Part shown: piece after piece, positions 17,876 to 27,023 of the stretch | Numbering within the stretch: the stretch's first letter is position 1 | Layout: each line of letters begins with the position of its first letter | Origin: Planctomycetaceae bacterium | GTDB taxonomy: Bacteria > Planctomycetota > Planctomycetia > Planctomycetales > Planctomycetaceae | Direction: 5' to 3' | DNA length: 64,000 bases | Assembly (NCBI GenBank): GCA_015485495.1 | Contig: WFTL01000169.1 | Coordinates: 28,023-92,022 of the forward strand | The notes under the pieces: model-generated | Seen by the model: the letters and a program-made list of their open reading frames with translations, nothing else | Told to the model about the DNA's origin: nothing | Database searches by the model: none | Made by a program: the position numbers and the translations under genes

Positions 17876-20152
17876 TCACTGCGGTGAAACAAGGCAGCCA
17901 TCGTGGCGTTTCAGATGTTTCTGCCATCGCTGCACGGCGTCCCTTCGCCGCCGCCGGTCGGCGTCGGGATGATACCCGAAATCTTCGCCCGTCAGTTCAC
18001 TGGCCAGCAGAAATGCCATGTGACGGATCTCCACGCGGTCATGATCAAGCTGCTCCACCAGCCAGGCACTTGTTTCCGGATTCTGCGCCTGAGCCGGAGA
18101 AATCCCCTGAAGAAGTCGAACGAAATCATCAAGCACCGTGGCCGGCAGACGGTTTCCAAGGGCCTTGAGGACCGCCTCACGTCCCGCTGCCGCCTGCGCG
18201 GCCGTTCGGCGCAGCCCCATGATGGCGGCGGTCCGGACACTTTCTTCGGAAGTCCGTGTCAGAACGATGACCAGACGGTCCGCGTCGCGACACACGGCCA
18301 GCAGAGCGGCTGCATAGGTCGCCGTGATGCTGTTGCGGTGATCCGCAAGTTCCACAGCAGCGTCTGTCAGTGACGGAGCGGTCATCAGTTCGGACGCCAG
18401 AATGGCAGCAGCCCGGGCTGTCGCCCGAACAGGAGGGGCATCACCGGTGTGGACCCATTCCGGAATCGCATCGAGCTGGTCCGGAGGGCTGACCGCGAGA
18501 TCATCAACCTGGTCGTTTCGAACCGCCCAGTATAAAGACCGGCCGTTCCCCACTGTCAGAGGTTCCTGATCAGGAAGATGCACCTGAGCCTGTCCCTGAA
18601 CAACAAACAGTTCGACCATGACGTCATTGGTCAGCGGCAGAATGTCCCGTTCATCAGCAGACAGCGGCCGACTGCCATTTTCGGACGGCTCCGGAGGCAC
18701 GGCGAACACCGACAGCCCTGCCCGCACCTCCGCCCCTTCCAGAAAACATTCCACGTGCACCTGGCCGGCCATCAGCGTGAAGGCGGCCGGTTCCCCTTCC
18801 GGCAGAGCCTCATCGCGTTTCACAATGCAGCGGCCGTCGTAAAGACGGATTCCAGGAGACACCCCGTCGGAAAACGACGCCAGAGAGGGCGGCAGCAGGC
18901 TGATCGTGCATCCGGAGCGGAGAGGCGTGATGTGGGCGACATAGGGAAGCGAAATGGCAGCGACGTTCTGAACGAGCGTGTCATGCCAGTCCGGATTCAA
19001 CTGGTGCAGCGACGCTCCGCGGATCCACTCCGCTGGTGTCCCGCGCCGAATCAGCAGCATGTCATTGGTCGCTTCCACAGCAAATCGAAAACGCCTCGGC
19101 CGACGTTCCTGCTCGGTATTCACAACGGAAGAAACGTCTGCTTCCGATTCGGCTTCCGTTGCCGGAGTCGAATCCGGATCGGTCGACGGCACCGCCGAAT
19201 CACTGTGTCCGGTGTCCGCCACGCCGAACGCGGAATCCGCAGGATCGGCTGTGCTGTCATCGGCCATCGCTGTACTGTCGGGCTGAGAGCCGGCATCGTC
19301 CGCAGACTCCGGATCGCCTTCGGACGCTGTTTCGTCAGCTTCTGCGGGACCGCCGTCGATGTTCTCCGAAGGCCGTTCTTCAGACACCGCAGAGGAGGCG
19401 TCGCCATCGGACGTCGGTACTTCTCCGTCGCGGGACGCCTCGGTTTCACGGGCTTCCACGGACACATCATCCGGATCGGAGTCAGCAATCGGTTCCGGTT
19501 TCTTCGCAGCCTTCCCGGCTTCTGTGGTCTGGAGATCCTGAGACGCTGCCTGGGCCATCTCCGGATCGGTCGGCCGTGACGACGTCGTCCACAGGTCGCG
19601 ATCCATGAAGAATACAACGATCCAGGCCACCAGAAGGATCGTGAGAACCAGGGTGGGCGAGCGAGGGGAAAAGGTGCGCTGAGGAGCCATGGGCTGCCAG
19701 ATTTCCTGGCTGGGATCGGACGTTTTCGTCGCCGCAAACTGTTCCAGTTCATGGTCCGTGGTTTCTTCAGCCGGTCGGTCCGGATTGAGTCGGATCAGGC
19801 GGGCCCGCTGCCGCTCATCCAGCAGCACCGGATCGCCCAGCAGGCCGATGATTTCATGCGACGCGGCCACTTCGGCCAGGGAGAAATCCGAAGCAAGCAC
19901 CTCTTTCTCAACCAGGGCCACCAGCTCGGGAGTGAGCTGGTCATCCAGATATTCGGCAATCAGGTTCGGGTCGATCGCTTTGGTCTGCCGCCCAGGAACA
20001 CTCAGACGACGCTGTCGAACGACCGAGCGAATGCGATCGGCCAGTTCCTGAGCAAACGGGCTGGCGGCCAGTTTCTTCCCGATTTCCCGGGCATTGGCGG
20101 GAGGAAGCCGATCGTCCAGATAGGCCAGAAGCGTTCTCAGCGTCAGTCGCAT
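17876..20152 (-). CDS. large membrane protein: duplicated anti-sigma-like N-terminus, FecR-like domain and helical repeats
   Basis: Protein of 758 residues with no family I can name for certain. Two similar helical units at the N-terminus (LLAYLDDRLPPANAREIGKK and IAEYLDDQLTPELVALVEK) resemble anti-sigma-factor N-terminal helices without their zinc ligands. A transmembrane helix near 170-190 (TLVLTILLVAWIVVFF) is followed by about 140 residues rich in Asp, Glu, Ser and Ala, surely disordered. A beta-rich region (GIRLYDGRCIVKRDEALP, then AFTLMAGQVHVECF) resembles FecR-type sensor domains, and the C-terminus contains HEAT-like helices. ATG 20152 is chosen because the frame upstream lacks character. 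It heads the minus-strand run with the STAS and ATPase genes, suggesting a transmembrane regulator. Confidence 0.7.
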   Translation of the reverse strand: MRLTLRTLLAYLDDRLPPANAREIGKKLAASPFAQELADRIRSVVRQRRLSVPGRQTKAIDPNLIAEYLDDQLTPELVALVEKEVLASDFSLAEVAASHEIIGLLGDPVLLDERQRARLIRLNPDRPAEETTDHELEQFAATKTSDPSQEIWQPMAPQRTFSPRSPTLVLTILLVAWIVVFFMDRDLWTTSSRPTDPEMAQAASQDLQTTEAGKAAKKPEPIADSDPDDVSVEARETEASRDGEVPTSDGDASSAVSEERPSENIDGGPAEADETASEGDPESADDAGSQPDSTAMADDSTADPADSAFGVADTGHSDSAVPSTDPDSTPATEAESEADVSSVVNTEQERRPRRFRFAVEATNDMLLIRRGTPAEWIRGASLHQLNPDWHDTLVQNVAAISLPYVAHITPLRSGCTISLLPPSLASFSDGVSPGIRLYDGRCIVKRDEALPEGEPAAFTLMAGQVHVECFLEGAEVRAGLSVFAVPPEPSENGSRPLSADERDILPLTNDVMVELFVVQGQAQVHLPDQEPLTVGNGRSLYWAVRNDQVDDLAVSPPDQLDAIPEWVHTGDAPPVRATARAAAILASELMTAPSLTDAAVELADHRNSITATYAAALLAVCRDADRLVIVLTRTSEESVRTAAIMGLRRTAAQAAAGREAVLKALGNRLPATVLDDFVRLLQGISPAQAQNPETSAWLVEQLDHDRVEIRHMAFLLASELTGEDFGYHPDADRRRRRDAVQRWQKHLKRHDGCLVSPQ

Positions 20153-20382
20153 GGTATTGAGCACCTTTGCGGGAACCGTGCAGGATGAAGGCTGTGGAAA
20201 CGAGTCCCGGCCCCGTTCCCACAGCCCCTGTTTCTTATGTAGTGACATGTCCTTCGGGATTTCGGGCAGCCTTTTTCTGAAAAAGCCGCATGGAGGCGTC
20301 CTTCGCTTTTCCGTCGCAGCTTTTCTATACTTCCCGGCTGATCGGTTTCACCGTCCGAATCATCAGCAGGGAACGCACATTC

Positions 20383-21270
20383 ATGGGAGAACAGCCGCCG
20401 GAAGAGGCTCGGCGCGTCGTCGTGCGGTACGGAGCCATGCGGCATCTCGGAGAGTTCTCCGTGCGGCCGCGTGACAGCGTTCGCCGGGGAGACGACGTGA
20501 TCGTGCGAAGCGAACGCGGCGTCGAATGGGGAACCGTTCTTGCGGAGTCCACGGAACGAACCCGCGAACTGCTGGGAACGTCCGGGCGCCCCGGACGCGT
20601 GCTTCGGATCGCATCCGATGAAGACCGGCGTTCCCGCGACCGGGTGGCCGAGCGGGAAAAGGAACTGTTTGCCGATGCCCAGGACGCCATTGCCGGCCGC
20701 CGCCTGCAGATGACGCTGGTGGACGTGGAACAGATCTTCGGCGGCGAACGGATCGTGTTCTACTATCTGGCGGAAAAACGCGTCGATTTCCGGGAGCTGG
20801 TCCGCGACCTGGCCCGCCGTTTCAGCACCCGAATCGAAATGCGGCAGATCGGCGTCCGTGATGAAGCCCGCCTGCTGGCCGATTACGGAGACTGCGGGAA
20901 ACCGGTCTGCTGCAACACGCATCTCACGCAGATGCCGCCGGTGTCCATGAAAATGGCCAAACTGCAGAAGGCGACGCTGGATCCTTCGCGGATTTCCGGC
21001 CGCTGCGGCCGCCTGAAATGCTGCCTGCGTTACGAATACGACACCTACGACGCCCACCGCCGGGAACTGCCGGGCGTGGGGACGACCGTCGTCACCCGGT
21101 ACGGACAGGGCCGGGTCCTGTCCCAGGAACTGCTGTCGCGGCAGCTCATTGTCGGCTATGAGGACGGACGCCGCATTCTGACCGCAGAATCTGAAATCGT
21201 CACCGTCGTTTCAAAGGGAAATCGCGGCAGGAAACGCCGGGGAAATCCGTCCGCCGAACAAAATGCGTGA
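20383..21270 (+). CDS. PSP1 domain protein, RicT/YaaT-like
   Basis: Protein of 295 residues of the PSP1/RicT family. The signature cysteines are present: C171, C176 and C177 in DCGKPVCC, and C208, C213 and C214 in RCGRLKCCLRYE. The rest of the core is recognisable at MTLVDVEQIFGGERIVFYYL and RDLARRFSTRIEMRQIGVRDEARLL. In Bacillus subtilis RicT forms part of a Fe-S-containing complex that stimulates RNase Y-dependent mRNA processing. No ricA or ricF partner is visible here. The Lys/Arg-rich tail may contact nucleic acid. ATG 20383 has AGGGA upstream; an earlier in-frame codon at 20290 adds no conserved sequence. Confidence 0.9.
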   Translation: MGEQPPEEARRVVVRYGAMRHLGEFSVRPRDSVRRGDDVIVRSERGVEWGTVLAESTERTRELLGTSGRPGRVLRIASDEDRRSRDRVAEREKELFADAQDAIAGRRLQMTLVDVEQIFGGERIVFYYLAEKRVDFRELVRDLARRFSTRIEMRQIGVRDEARLLADYGDCGKPVCCNTHLTQMPPVSMKMAKLQKATLDPSRISGRCGRLKCCLRYEYDTYDAHRRELPGVGTTVVTRYGQGRVLSQELLSRQLIVGYEDGRRILTAESEIVTVVSKGNRGRKRRGNPSAEQNA

Positions 21271-21365
21271 CAGGCCCTTCAGTCCCCCTCCCCTCCTTTC
21301 TATCATTGACACAGCATGGTTTCTCAGTGCGGTTTCGTTCCGATGCCGTCAGGTGAGTCAGATTC

Positions 21366-21767
21366 ATGACACTTCTTCACAGACAGCGCCGTCGATCCGG
21401 CTACCACCCGAACGCGTACCAGTTCGTTTTCGCGGCCCTGCAGCACGCTCAGGATCAACTCGGCCGCGACCGCACCAGCATGCAGGCCGGCCACGTGTCC
21501 GGCCCGGAACTGCTCGAAGGAGCCAGAGAAATCGCCCTGCAGCACTTCGGTCTGCTGGCGCGCACCGTACTGAACCACTGGGGAATCACCTCAACCGAAG
21601 ACTTCGGACGCATCGTCTTCGAACTCATCGAAACCGGCCGCATGCGGAAGACAGATGACGACCGCATCGAAGACTTCATCGACGTCTACGATTTTCGCGA
21701 AGTCTTCGATGATGCCTACCAGATCGACACGTCCGCCGCATTCGACGAAAAGCCGGCAGAAGTCTGA
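21366..21767 (+). CDS. Minf_1886 family protein
   Basis: Small protein of 133 residues that I recognise as the Minf_1886 family, a conserved family of unknown function common in Planctomycetes and Verrucomicrobia. Characteristic pieces are YHPNAYQFVFAALQ near the start, HVSGPELLEGAREIAL in the middle, and the acidic end containing DFIDVYDFREVFDD. It has no signal or membrane segment. The ATG has AGGTGAG at good spacing. It follows the RicT-like gene on the same strand after about 95 bases and may be co-transcribed with it. Confidence 0.85.
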   Translation: MTLLHRQRRRSGYHPNAYQFVFAALQHAQDQLGRDRTSMQAGHVSGPELLEGAREIALQHFGLLARTVLNHWGITSTEDFGRIVFELIETGRMRKTDDDRIEDFIDVYDFREVFDDAYQIDTSAAFDEKPAEV

Positions 21768-21836
21768 CCGCGGTGGCGACAATCGCGTCATTCCTCAGGA
21801 AGTATTCCGTCCGCAGTCCGGTGCCGCTTCGGGGAA

Positions 21837-22835
21837 TCAGCCGGTGCCCCGTCCTGACCGTCGATCGGTCAGCAGCCGTTCCGCAAGCCGGGCAGCAGCG
21901 GTAGTCGGTGCCATCTGACGCTGTTCCACCTCACCAAGAAGCTGTCGGCCCACATCGTCGGCCAGCACGGCCGCCGCCTGGGCCTGAGCCATCTGATCGA
22001 GACGGCTGATGACTTCCAGACGCAGTCGACGACGGCGACGATCCGCCATCTGTCCGGTTGCTTCCAGGTGGCTGCGGTGTTCCGCAACGGCCTCCCACAG
22101 AGCGTCTGCTCCGGTTCCATCCAGAGCCTGCGCCATGACAATGGGAGGCCGGTAGCCGGCCGCATCTTCCTGACCTGTCACATGACTCAGATCCAGCATG
22201 AGTTCCAGATCACGGCGGGCATCGGCAGCTCCGGGGCGATCAGCCTTGTTGACGACGAAAATGTCGGCCACTTCCAGAAGACCGGCTTTATTCGCCTGAA
22301 CGGCGTCTCCCCATCCGGGAGTCACCACGACCACCGTCGTGTCGGCGGCTCCGGCTACGTCGACTTCCACCTGACCGACGCCCACCGTTTCCACGATCAC
22401 CGGATCATAACCGACAGCATCGAACACCCGCAGGGCCCCCGGAACCGCCAGAGCCAGACCGCCCGAATGTCCGCGTGTGGCCATCGATCGGATGAAGGCG
22501 GATTCTCCTGCCAGATCGTCCATGCGAATCCGGTCGCCCAGAATGGCACCTCCGGTCAGCGGAGACGACGGATCGACTGCCAGCACGGCGGGCCTGAATG
22601 AACGTTCCGGCAGCAGCCGCATGAGCTGACCGGTCAGCGTCGACTTGCCGGCCCCGGGGGCTCCTGTGATCCCCACGATGTGCGCCCGGCCGGAATGCGG
22701 ATGAGCGAGCTCCGTGATGCGTTCCGCCGCCGGTCCGCCGCGTTCCACCAGGGACAGCAGTCGCCCCAGAGCCCGGCGGTCGCCTGCCAGAGCCCGGGCG
22801 AACACGGTGTCCGCTTCGTGTCCATGCTGAGTCAC
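21837..22835 (-). CDS. meaB: MeaB-type G3E GTPase, acyl-CoA mutase chaperone
   Basis: GTPase of 332 residues of the MeaB/ArgK (G3E) family, which gates loading and protects B12-dependent acyl-CoA mutases from inactivation. Walker A is GAPGAGKS at 58-65; the switch/DxxG region appears in VIVETVGVGQVEVDVAGAAD, and the base-specificity motif is NKAD (FVVNKADRPGA). The start is GTG at 22835, whose first bases form a GTGA overlap with the stop of the B12-subunit gene. It is the last gene of a three-gene mutase operon, so its client is almost certainly that mutase. Confidence 0.95.
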   Translation of the reverse strand: MTQHGHEADTVFARALAGDRRALGRLLSLVERGGPAAERITELAHPHSGRAHIVGITGAPGAGKSTLTGQLMRLLPERSFRPAVLAVDPSSPLTGGAILGDRIRMDDLAGESAFIRSMATRGHSGGLALAVPGALRVFDAVGYDPVIVETVGVGQVEVDVAGAADTTVVVVTPGWGDAVQANKAGLLEVADIFVVNKADRPGAADARRDLELMLDLSHVTGQEDAAGYRPPIVMAQALDGTGADALWEAVAEHRSHLEATGQMADRRRRRLRLEVISRLDQMAQAQAAAVLADDVGRQLLGEVEQRQMAPTTAAARLAERLLTDRRSGRGTG

Positions 22836-23245
22836 GATGCGCCGCCGTCCGATTGACGAGCCACGGCCTGCCGCACCGCCTGAACAACTTCTTCCGCCGA
22901 GGCACCCGGCCCCAGCACGGCCGCCACCCCGGCCTCCGTGAGGCGTTCACGATCTTCGTCCGGTATGATGCCGCCGATGATCACCGGAATGTTCAGGTCG
23001 GCTTCACGCAGAGCCTTCACCATCGCAGGGGCCAGCGTCAGATGACCGGCATTGTGCATGGACAGTCCCACGGCATCGGCATCTTCTTCCAGGGCTGCCG
23101 TCACGATTCCGGCCGTGGTCTGGCGGAGTCCCAGATAAATGACTTCCATTCCGGCATCGCGCAGAATGCGGGCCACCACCTTGATGCCGCGGTCGTGGCC
23201 GTCCAGTCCGAGTTTCGCGAGAATGATGCGGATTCGATCCTGCAT
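22832..23245 (-). CDS. cobalamin-binding small subunit of acyl-CoA mutase (IcmB-like)
   Basis: Protein of 137 residues made only of a B12-binding Rossmann domain. The base-off/His-on signature DGHDRG is at residues 15-20, with H17 the predicted cobalt ligand; SMHNAGH and IIGGIIPDED complete the family pattern. The length matches the separate small subunit of isobutyryl-CoA mutase (about 136) rather than a fused methylmalonyl-CoA mutase. The ATG at 23245 overlaps the preceding stop as TGATG; a GTG one codon earlier is also possible. Both arrangements imply coupled translation and equal subunit supply. Confidence 0.94.
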   Translation of the reverse strand: MQDRIRIILAKLGLDGHDRGIKVVARILRDAGMEVIYLGLRQTTAGIVTAALEEDADAVGLSMHNAGHLTLAPAMVKALREADLNIPVIIGGIIPDEDRERLTEAGVAAVLGPGASAEEVVQAVRQAVARQSDGGAS

Positions 23246-24906
23246 CACACCACCGCTCTTTCCACGTAACGCCCGAACACCTGTTCCATGGCAGTGCCGA
23301 TTTCTTCCACGGTCGCATATTCCCGCACGGCAGTCAGGATGGCGGGCATCAGATTGGCTGACGGGTCCCGGGCTGTCCGGGTGACGCCCTCCAGAGCCTC
23401 CTGAACGGCCCGGTCATTGCGTTCGCTCTTCACCCGAGCCAGACGTTCCAGCTGATCCCGTTCCGTGTCTTCTTCGATCCGCAGCAGGTTGACGTCTGTT
23501 TCGTCATTGCCTTCTGTAAAGCGGTTCACTCCCACCACGATCCGCCTTCCGGAATTGACCTCCCGTTCATAACGGTAGGCTGCGTCGGCGATTTCCCCCA
23601 CGAAGTACCCGTTTTCGATCCCCTGAAACACGCCTTCCAGAATCGATCCGTCGCCCAGCTCCAGCAGATGGGCAAAGACCGCTTCGGCCTGTCGTTCCAT
23701 TTCATCCGTCATCCATTCCACGAACGGAGCGCCCCCCAGAGGATCGGCCACATTCGTCACGCCCGTTTCATGTGCCACGATCTGCTGCGTTCTCAGCGCG
23801 ATACGCACGGCCTTTTCACTGGGCAGGGCCATGGCTTCGTCATAACTGTCCGTGTGCAGCGACTGCGTGCCGCCCAGCACGGCGGCCAGCGCCTGGATGG
23901 CCACTCGAGCGATATTGTTTTCGGGCTGCTGAGCCGTCAGAGAGACACCCGCTGTCTGCGTGTGGAAACGGCACATCCAGGCCTTTTCGTTCGTCGCTCC
24001 GTAATGATCTTTCATCCACCGGGCCCAGATGCGCCGGGCAGCCCGCAGCTTTCCGATCTCTTCGAAAAAATCCAGATGGCTGTTGAAAAAGAAACTCAGC
24101 CTCCGGCCGAACGCATTGACATCTTCGCCGGCCGCGATGGCCGCTTCGACATACGCGAAACCGTTGGCCAGTGTGAAGGCCAGTTCCTGAGCGGCCGTGC
24201 TGCCGGCCTCCCGAATGTGATAGCCCGAAATGGAAATGGGATGCCAGCGGGGCATGTGCGCGGTCGTGTAGCGAATCATGTCGGTGATGATGCGCATCGA
24301 CGGCCGTGGCGGATAGATGTACTCCTTCTGAGCCTGGTATTCCTTGAGGATATCGTTCTGAATGGTTCCGGAAAGCTGTTCCGGAACCACGCCGGTTTTC
24401 TCCGCAGCCACAATGTACATGGCCAGCAGAACGGCTGCCGGCCCGTTGATTGTCATGGAAGTGGACACACGCGACAGATCGATGTCGCGAAACAGGTCTT
24501 CCACGTCGGCCAGCGTATCCACGGCGACTCCGGCCCGCCCCACTTCACCCAGCGACCACGGGCTGTCGGAATCGCGTCCCATCAGTGTCGGCATGTCGAA
24601 CGCGGTCGACAGGCCGGTTCCACCGTGCTTCAAAAGCTCCCGAAACCGGCGATTTGTATCCAGAGCCGTCCCGAATCCGGCAAACATCCGCATGGTCCAC
24701 AGCCGCGATCGGTACATCGCCGGATGAATTCCCCGCGTGTAGGGAAACTGACCGGGAAACGGCGGATCTCCATAAACGCCGTCCACAGGAACGCCCGACA
24801 TCGTTTCAAACGGCACAGCGCGGGTCGGTGTGGCCTGACAGGCCGCTTCCCAGCGGGCACGGGCAGCGGCAGCGGATTCTGCAGAATCGACGGCAGCGGA
24901 AGACAC
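23245..24906 (-). CDS. B12-dependent acyl-CoA mutase large subunit, isobutyryl-CoA mutase type
   Basis: Large subunit (553 residues) with the TIM-barrel of coenzyme B12 acyl-CoA mutases; it lacks the C-terminal B12 domain, supplied by the next gene. Family motifs include AGFGTALDTN, SGTIQNDILKEY, SISGYHIREAG and LGGTQSLHTDSYDEA. Two residues known to set acyl specificity are informative: F75 aligns with Tyr89 of methylmalonyl-CoA mutase and Q193 (in EYQAQKEY) with Arg207, both 118 residues apart. The Phe/Gln pair is the isobutyryl-CoA mutase signature; 2-hydroxyisobutyryl-CoA mutases have Ile in the first place. Predicted reaction: isobutyryl-CoA to n-butyryl-CoA. Start is GTG. Product databases would often label it methylmalonyl-CoA mutase. 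Confidence 0.92.
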   Translation of the reverse strand: MSSAAVDSAESAAAARARWEAACQATPTRAVPFETMSGVPVDGVYGDPPFPGQFPYTRGIHPAMYRSRLWTMRMFAGFGTALDTNRRFRELLKHGGTGLSTAFDMPTLMGRDSDSPWSLGEVGRAGVAVDTLADVEDLFRDIDLSRVSTSMTINGPAAVLLAMYIVAAEKTGVVPEQLSGTIQNDILKEYQAQKEYIYPPRPSMRIITDMIRYTTAHMPRWHPISISGYHIREAGSTAAQELAFTLANGFAYVEAAIAAGEDVNAFGRRLSFFFNSHLDFFEEIGKLRAARRIWARWMKDHYGATNEKAWMCRFHTQTAGVSLTAQQPENNIARVAIQALAAVLGGTQSLHTDSYDEAMALPSEKAVRIALRTQQIVAHETGVTNVADPLGGAPFVEWMTDEMERQAEAVFAHLLELGDGSILEGVFQGIENGYFVGEIADAAYRYEREVNSGRRIVVGVNRFTEGNDETDVNLLRIEEDTERDQLERLARVKSERNDRAVQEALEGVTRTARDPSANLMPAILTAVREYATVEEIGTAMEQVFGRYVERAVV

Positions 24907-25053
24907 AGGCAGCTCCGAACATCGCAGGAAGAGAATCGTTCACACAGCCCCGATCGTATCGGTTCCGGGAATTTTGCACGACCCCAGACTTCAGAACCCG
25001 ACAGGAGGGAGAGGCGGGGAGGCAGCCGAACAGCCGCCCGAACCTTTCCGGTT

Positions 25054-26964
25054 TCACTGTCCGCCCCGCCGCCTGCCTTCGGTGATGGCTCGTCCATCGG
25101 TCGCTGCAGCGGGCACAGGGCCGGTGGCCGCAGGGTGTGCCGGCGAAACCGTCCCGTCCCACGGAAACCGCAGGACCGGCTGATGGCAATACCGCTTCTG
25201 ACGGATCGTCAGATCCGCTCCACAGCCCGGTTTCAGCCGCACGGTCACCATCCGTGCTGACATCGGCAGACGCGTTTCACCGTATGTGATCTCCCGGCAC
25301 TCATGTTCCCCGTACGTTCCCATCTGCATGACCAGTTCCCGGTCATGAAGCGGGTCGGTATTGACCACCGTCAGAGAAACGGTTTCGTCGGTCAGGCCGG
25401 TGACCAGACAGGCCGTATCCGGCGGCAGACCGGGACGCCGGGCCACCGGATCGAACCAGCGCAGCCGCGCATGCAGAGGGCCGGACGAAGTGCCTGGAGA
25501 CAGCCCGCCGGTGATCTGCTGAACGAGTCCTTCAACCGACGTGGGCCGATACTGAAGCGGGTCGTCGGCCAGCCGGGTGTCGGGTGTGGTGGGATCCTCA
25601 CGCATCTGCTGCACGCGCTGCCGGATGGTTTCCAGAGCCTGCTGCAGTACCTGAGTCGGCCAGGACGGATTGTCCCCGGCAAGAAAACGGACCCAGGGGT
25701 TGTCCGACACTGCCTGGCGGTCGTCCGAACGCATCGACCAGTACCAGATGTTCAGTGCGCCGGATGCATACGGCCGGGGCTGCCATCCGTACCATCCCTG
25801 GTCCCCGTACATCGAAGGATACATCATGCGGCCGTCGATGCGGCGGGCCTGACTGTTGATGATGCCGATCATGTCGCGCCAGATGTCCACATAGCGAAAA
25901 TCGCCCGTCAGCAGCAGAGCGTTGCCGAATCCCACCAGCCCCAGATGATGCGTGTTGCGATTCGCCAGACGCCCCGTCTGGGGCACCCGCACGGTGAATC
26001 CCCATCCGTACACGCCTCCATACCATTTCCCGTCCGCCGCACTTCCGATGCGTCCGTCCAGACCGATGTTGGTGGGGATGATGCCCCGATTCTGCCTGGT
26101 TCGTTCCATCCAGGCATCGACATACTCCAGGAGCCAGTCGCGGTACCGGCGGTCTCCTGAAAGAGCGTACGCATGGAAGGCCAGTGACGTGGCCCGCAGG
26201 TTCTGCGGATGATCGCCGACGATGTCTGTGTAGTCGACGAAATGTTCCAGCATCTGTTCGTAGCTCTGTTCGCCGTGGTGCAGTCGAAAACGACCGGCCA
26301 CGTCGATGGGGTCACCGGCCCAGTCCAGTGCCGTGGCTTTTCTCAGCAGCGGCCCGCGGCTGCCGTTGAACAGGCTGCGGATGATGCGGTGTTCCGGATC
26401 GTAATTGGGTTCCGGTGTGCCGTCGGGAAGGTACAGGTCGGCAAACTGAAGAGCCCGACGTCGGTAGTCGGCATCATGCGGTGTGCACAGTCCCTGCATG
26501 TTGAAGGCGGTGAGTCCTTCGCCCAGATGCACCCAGTCGAACTGCACGGGAAACTCCCGGAAGTACATTCCTTCCCGGGCCAGCGGCACCTGAACGGTGC
26601 GTGCCTGAGTGTACTGCTGCAGGTGTCCGGACCAGGCCGTCAGATACCGCTGCAGTATGCGTTCGTCGGCTCCCAGAGCATACAGAAGTGTCCAGTCGGC
26701 GCAGCATTCGATGGCGTCGTCCGGACCGTCATCGCCTCCCCAGCGTTCCACACACTTCAGAAACCCGCGGGAATCGAAATACCGTTCATAGAACTCCTCA
26801 ATGGCATCTCCGTGCGCTTTCAGAACCGCCCGCTGAAGCAGCGCCCATGCCGGCAGGACCATCGGAGAATCGATCACGATGTCCGGCGTGCCGGCATCGG
26901 CGAACGAACCTCGTACCGTACTGATCAGCAAAGCAGCCGTGACGGCCGTGACGATGCGCTTCAT
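25054..26964 (-). CDS. exported protein of unknown function, probably an alpha/alpha toroid
   Basis: Protein of 636 residues. The start at 26964 gives a good signal peptide (MKRIVTAVTAALLISTVRG then SFADA). The body is helix-rich with many Trp, Tyr and His residues (WGGDDGPDD, VQFDWVHLGEG, NRNTHHLGLVGFGN, YPSMYGDQGWYGW) in the style of six-hairpin glycosidase-like toroids, and the last 150 residues look beta-rich. I cannot name a family or a catalytic pair. It is the last gene of a minus-strand run that includes the split ThDP decarboxylase, 60 bases upstream. Carbohydrate-related activity in the periplasm is a guess from fold impression only. Confidence 0.72.
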   Translation of the reverse strand: MKRIVTAVTAALLISTVRGSFADAGTPDIVIDSPMVLPAWALLQRAVLKAHGDAIEEFYERYFDSRGFLKCVERWGGDDGPDDAIECCADWTLLYALGADERILQRYLTAWSGHLQQYTQARTVQVPLAREGMYFREFPVQFDWVHLGEGLTAFNMQGLCTPHDADYRRRALQFADLYLPDGTPEPNYDPEHRIIRSLFNGSRGPLLRKATALDWAGDPIDVAGRFRLHHGEQSYEQMLEHFVDYTDIVGDHPQNLRATSLAFHAYALSGDRRYRDWLLEYVDAWMERTRQNRGIIPTNIGLDGRIGSAADGKWYGGVYGWGFTVRVPQTGRLANRNTHHLGLVGFGNALLLTGDFRYVDIWRDMIGIINSQARRIDGRMMYPSMYGDQGWYGWQPRPYASGALNIWYWSMRSDDRQAVSDNPWVRFLAGDNPSWPTQVLQQALETIRQRVQQMREDPTTPDTRLADDPLQYRPTSVEGLVQQITGGLSPGTSSGPLHARLRWFDPVARRPGLPPDTACLVTGLTDETVSLTVVNTDPLHDRELVMQMGTYGEHECREITYGETRLPMSARMVTVRLKPGCGADLTIRQKRYCHQPVLRFPWDGTVSPAHPAATGPVPAAATDGRAITEGRRRGGQ

Positions 26965-27023
26965 CAGTGGTCCCCCTGTCCGTTCCGCTGTATCTGTTTT
27001 GCCGGGAACGGCCGGCCGTTCTT

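Noticed and set aside
23245..24906. Methylmalonyl-CoA mutase as product name
   Set aside because: Active-site Tyr and Arg of methylmalonyl-CoA mutase are replaced by Phe and Gln, and the B12 domain is a separate short subunit.
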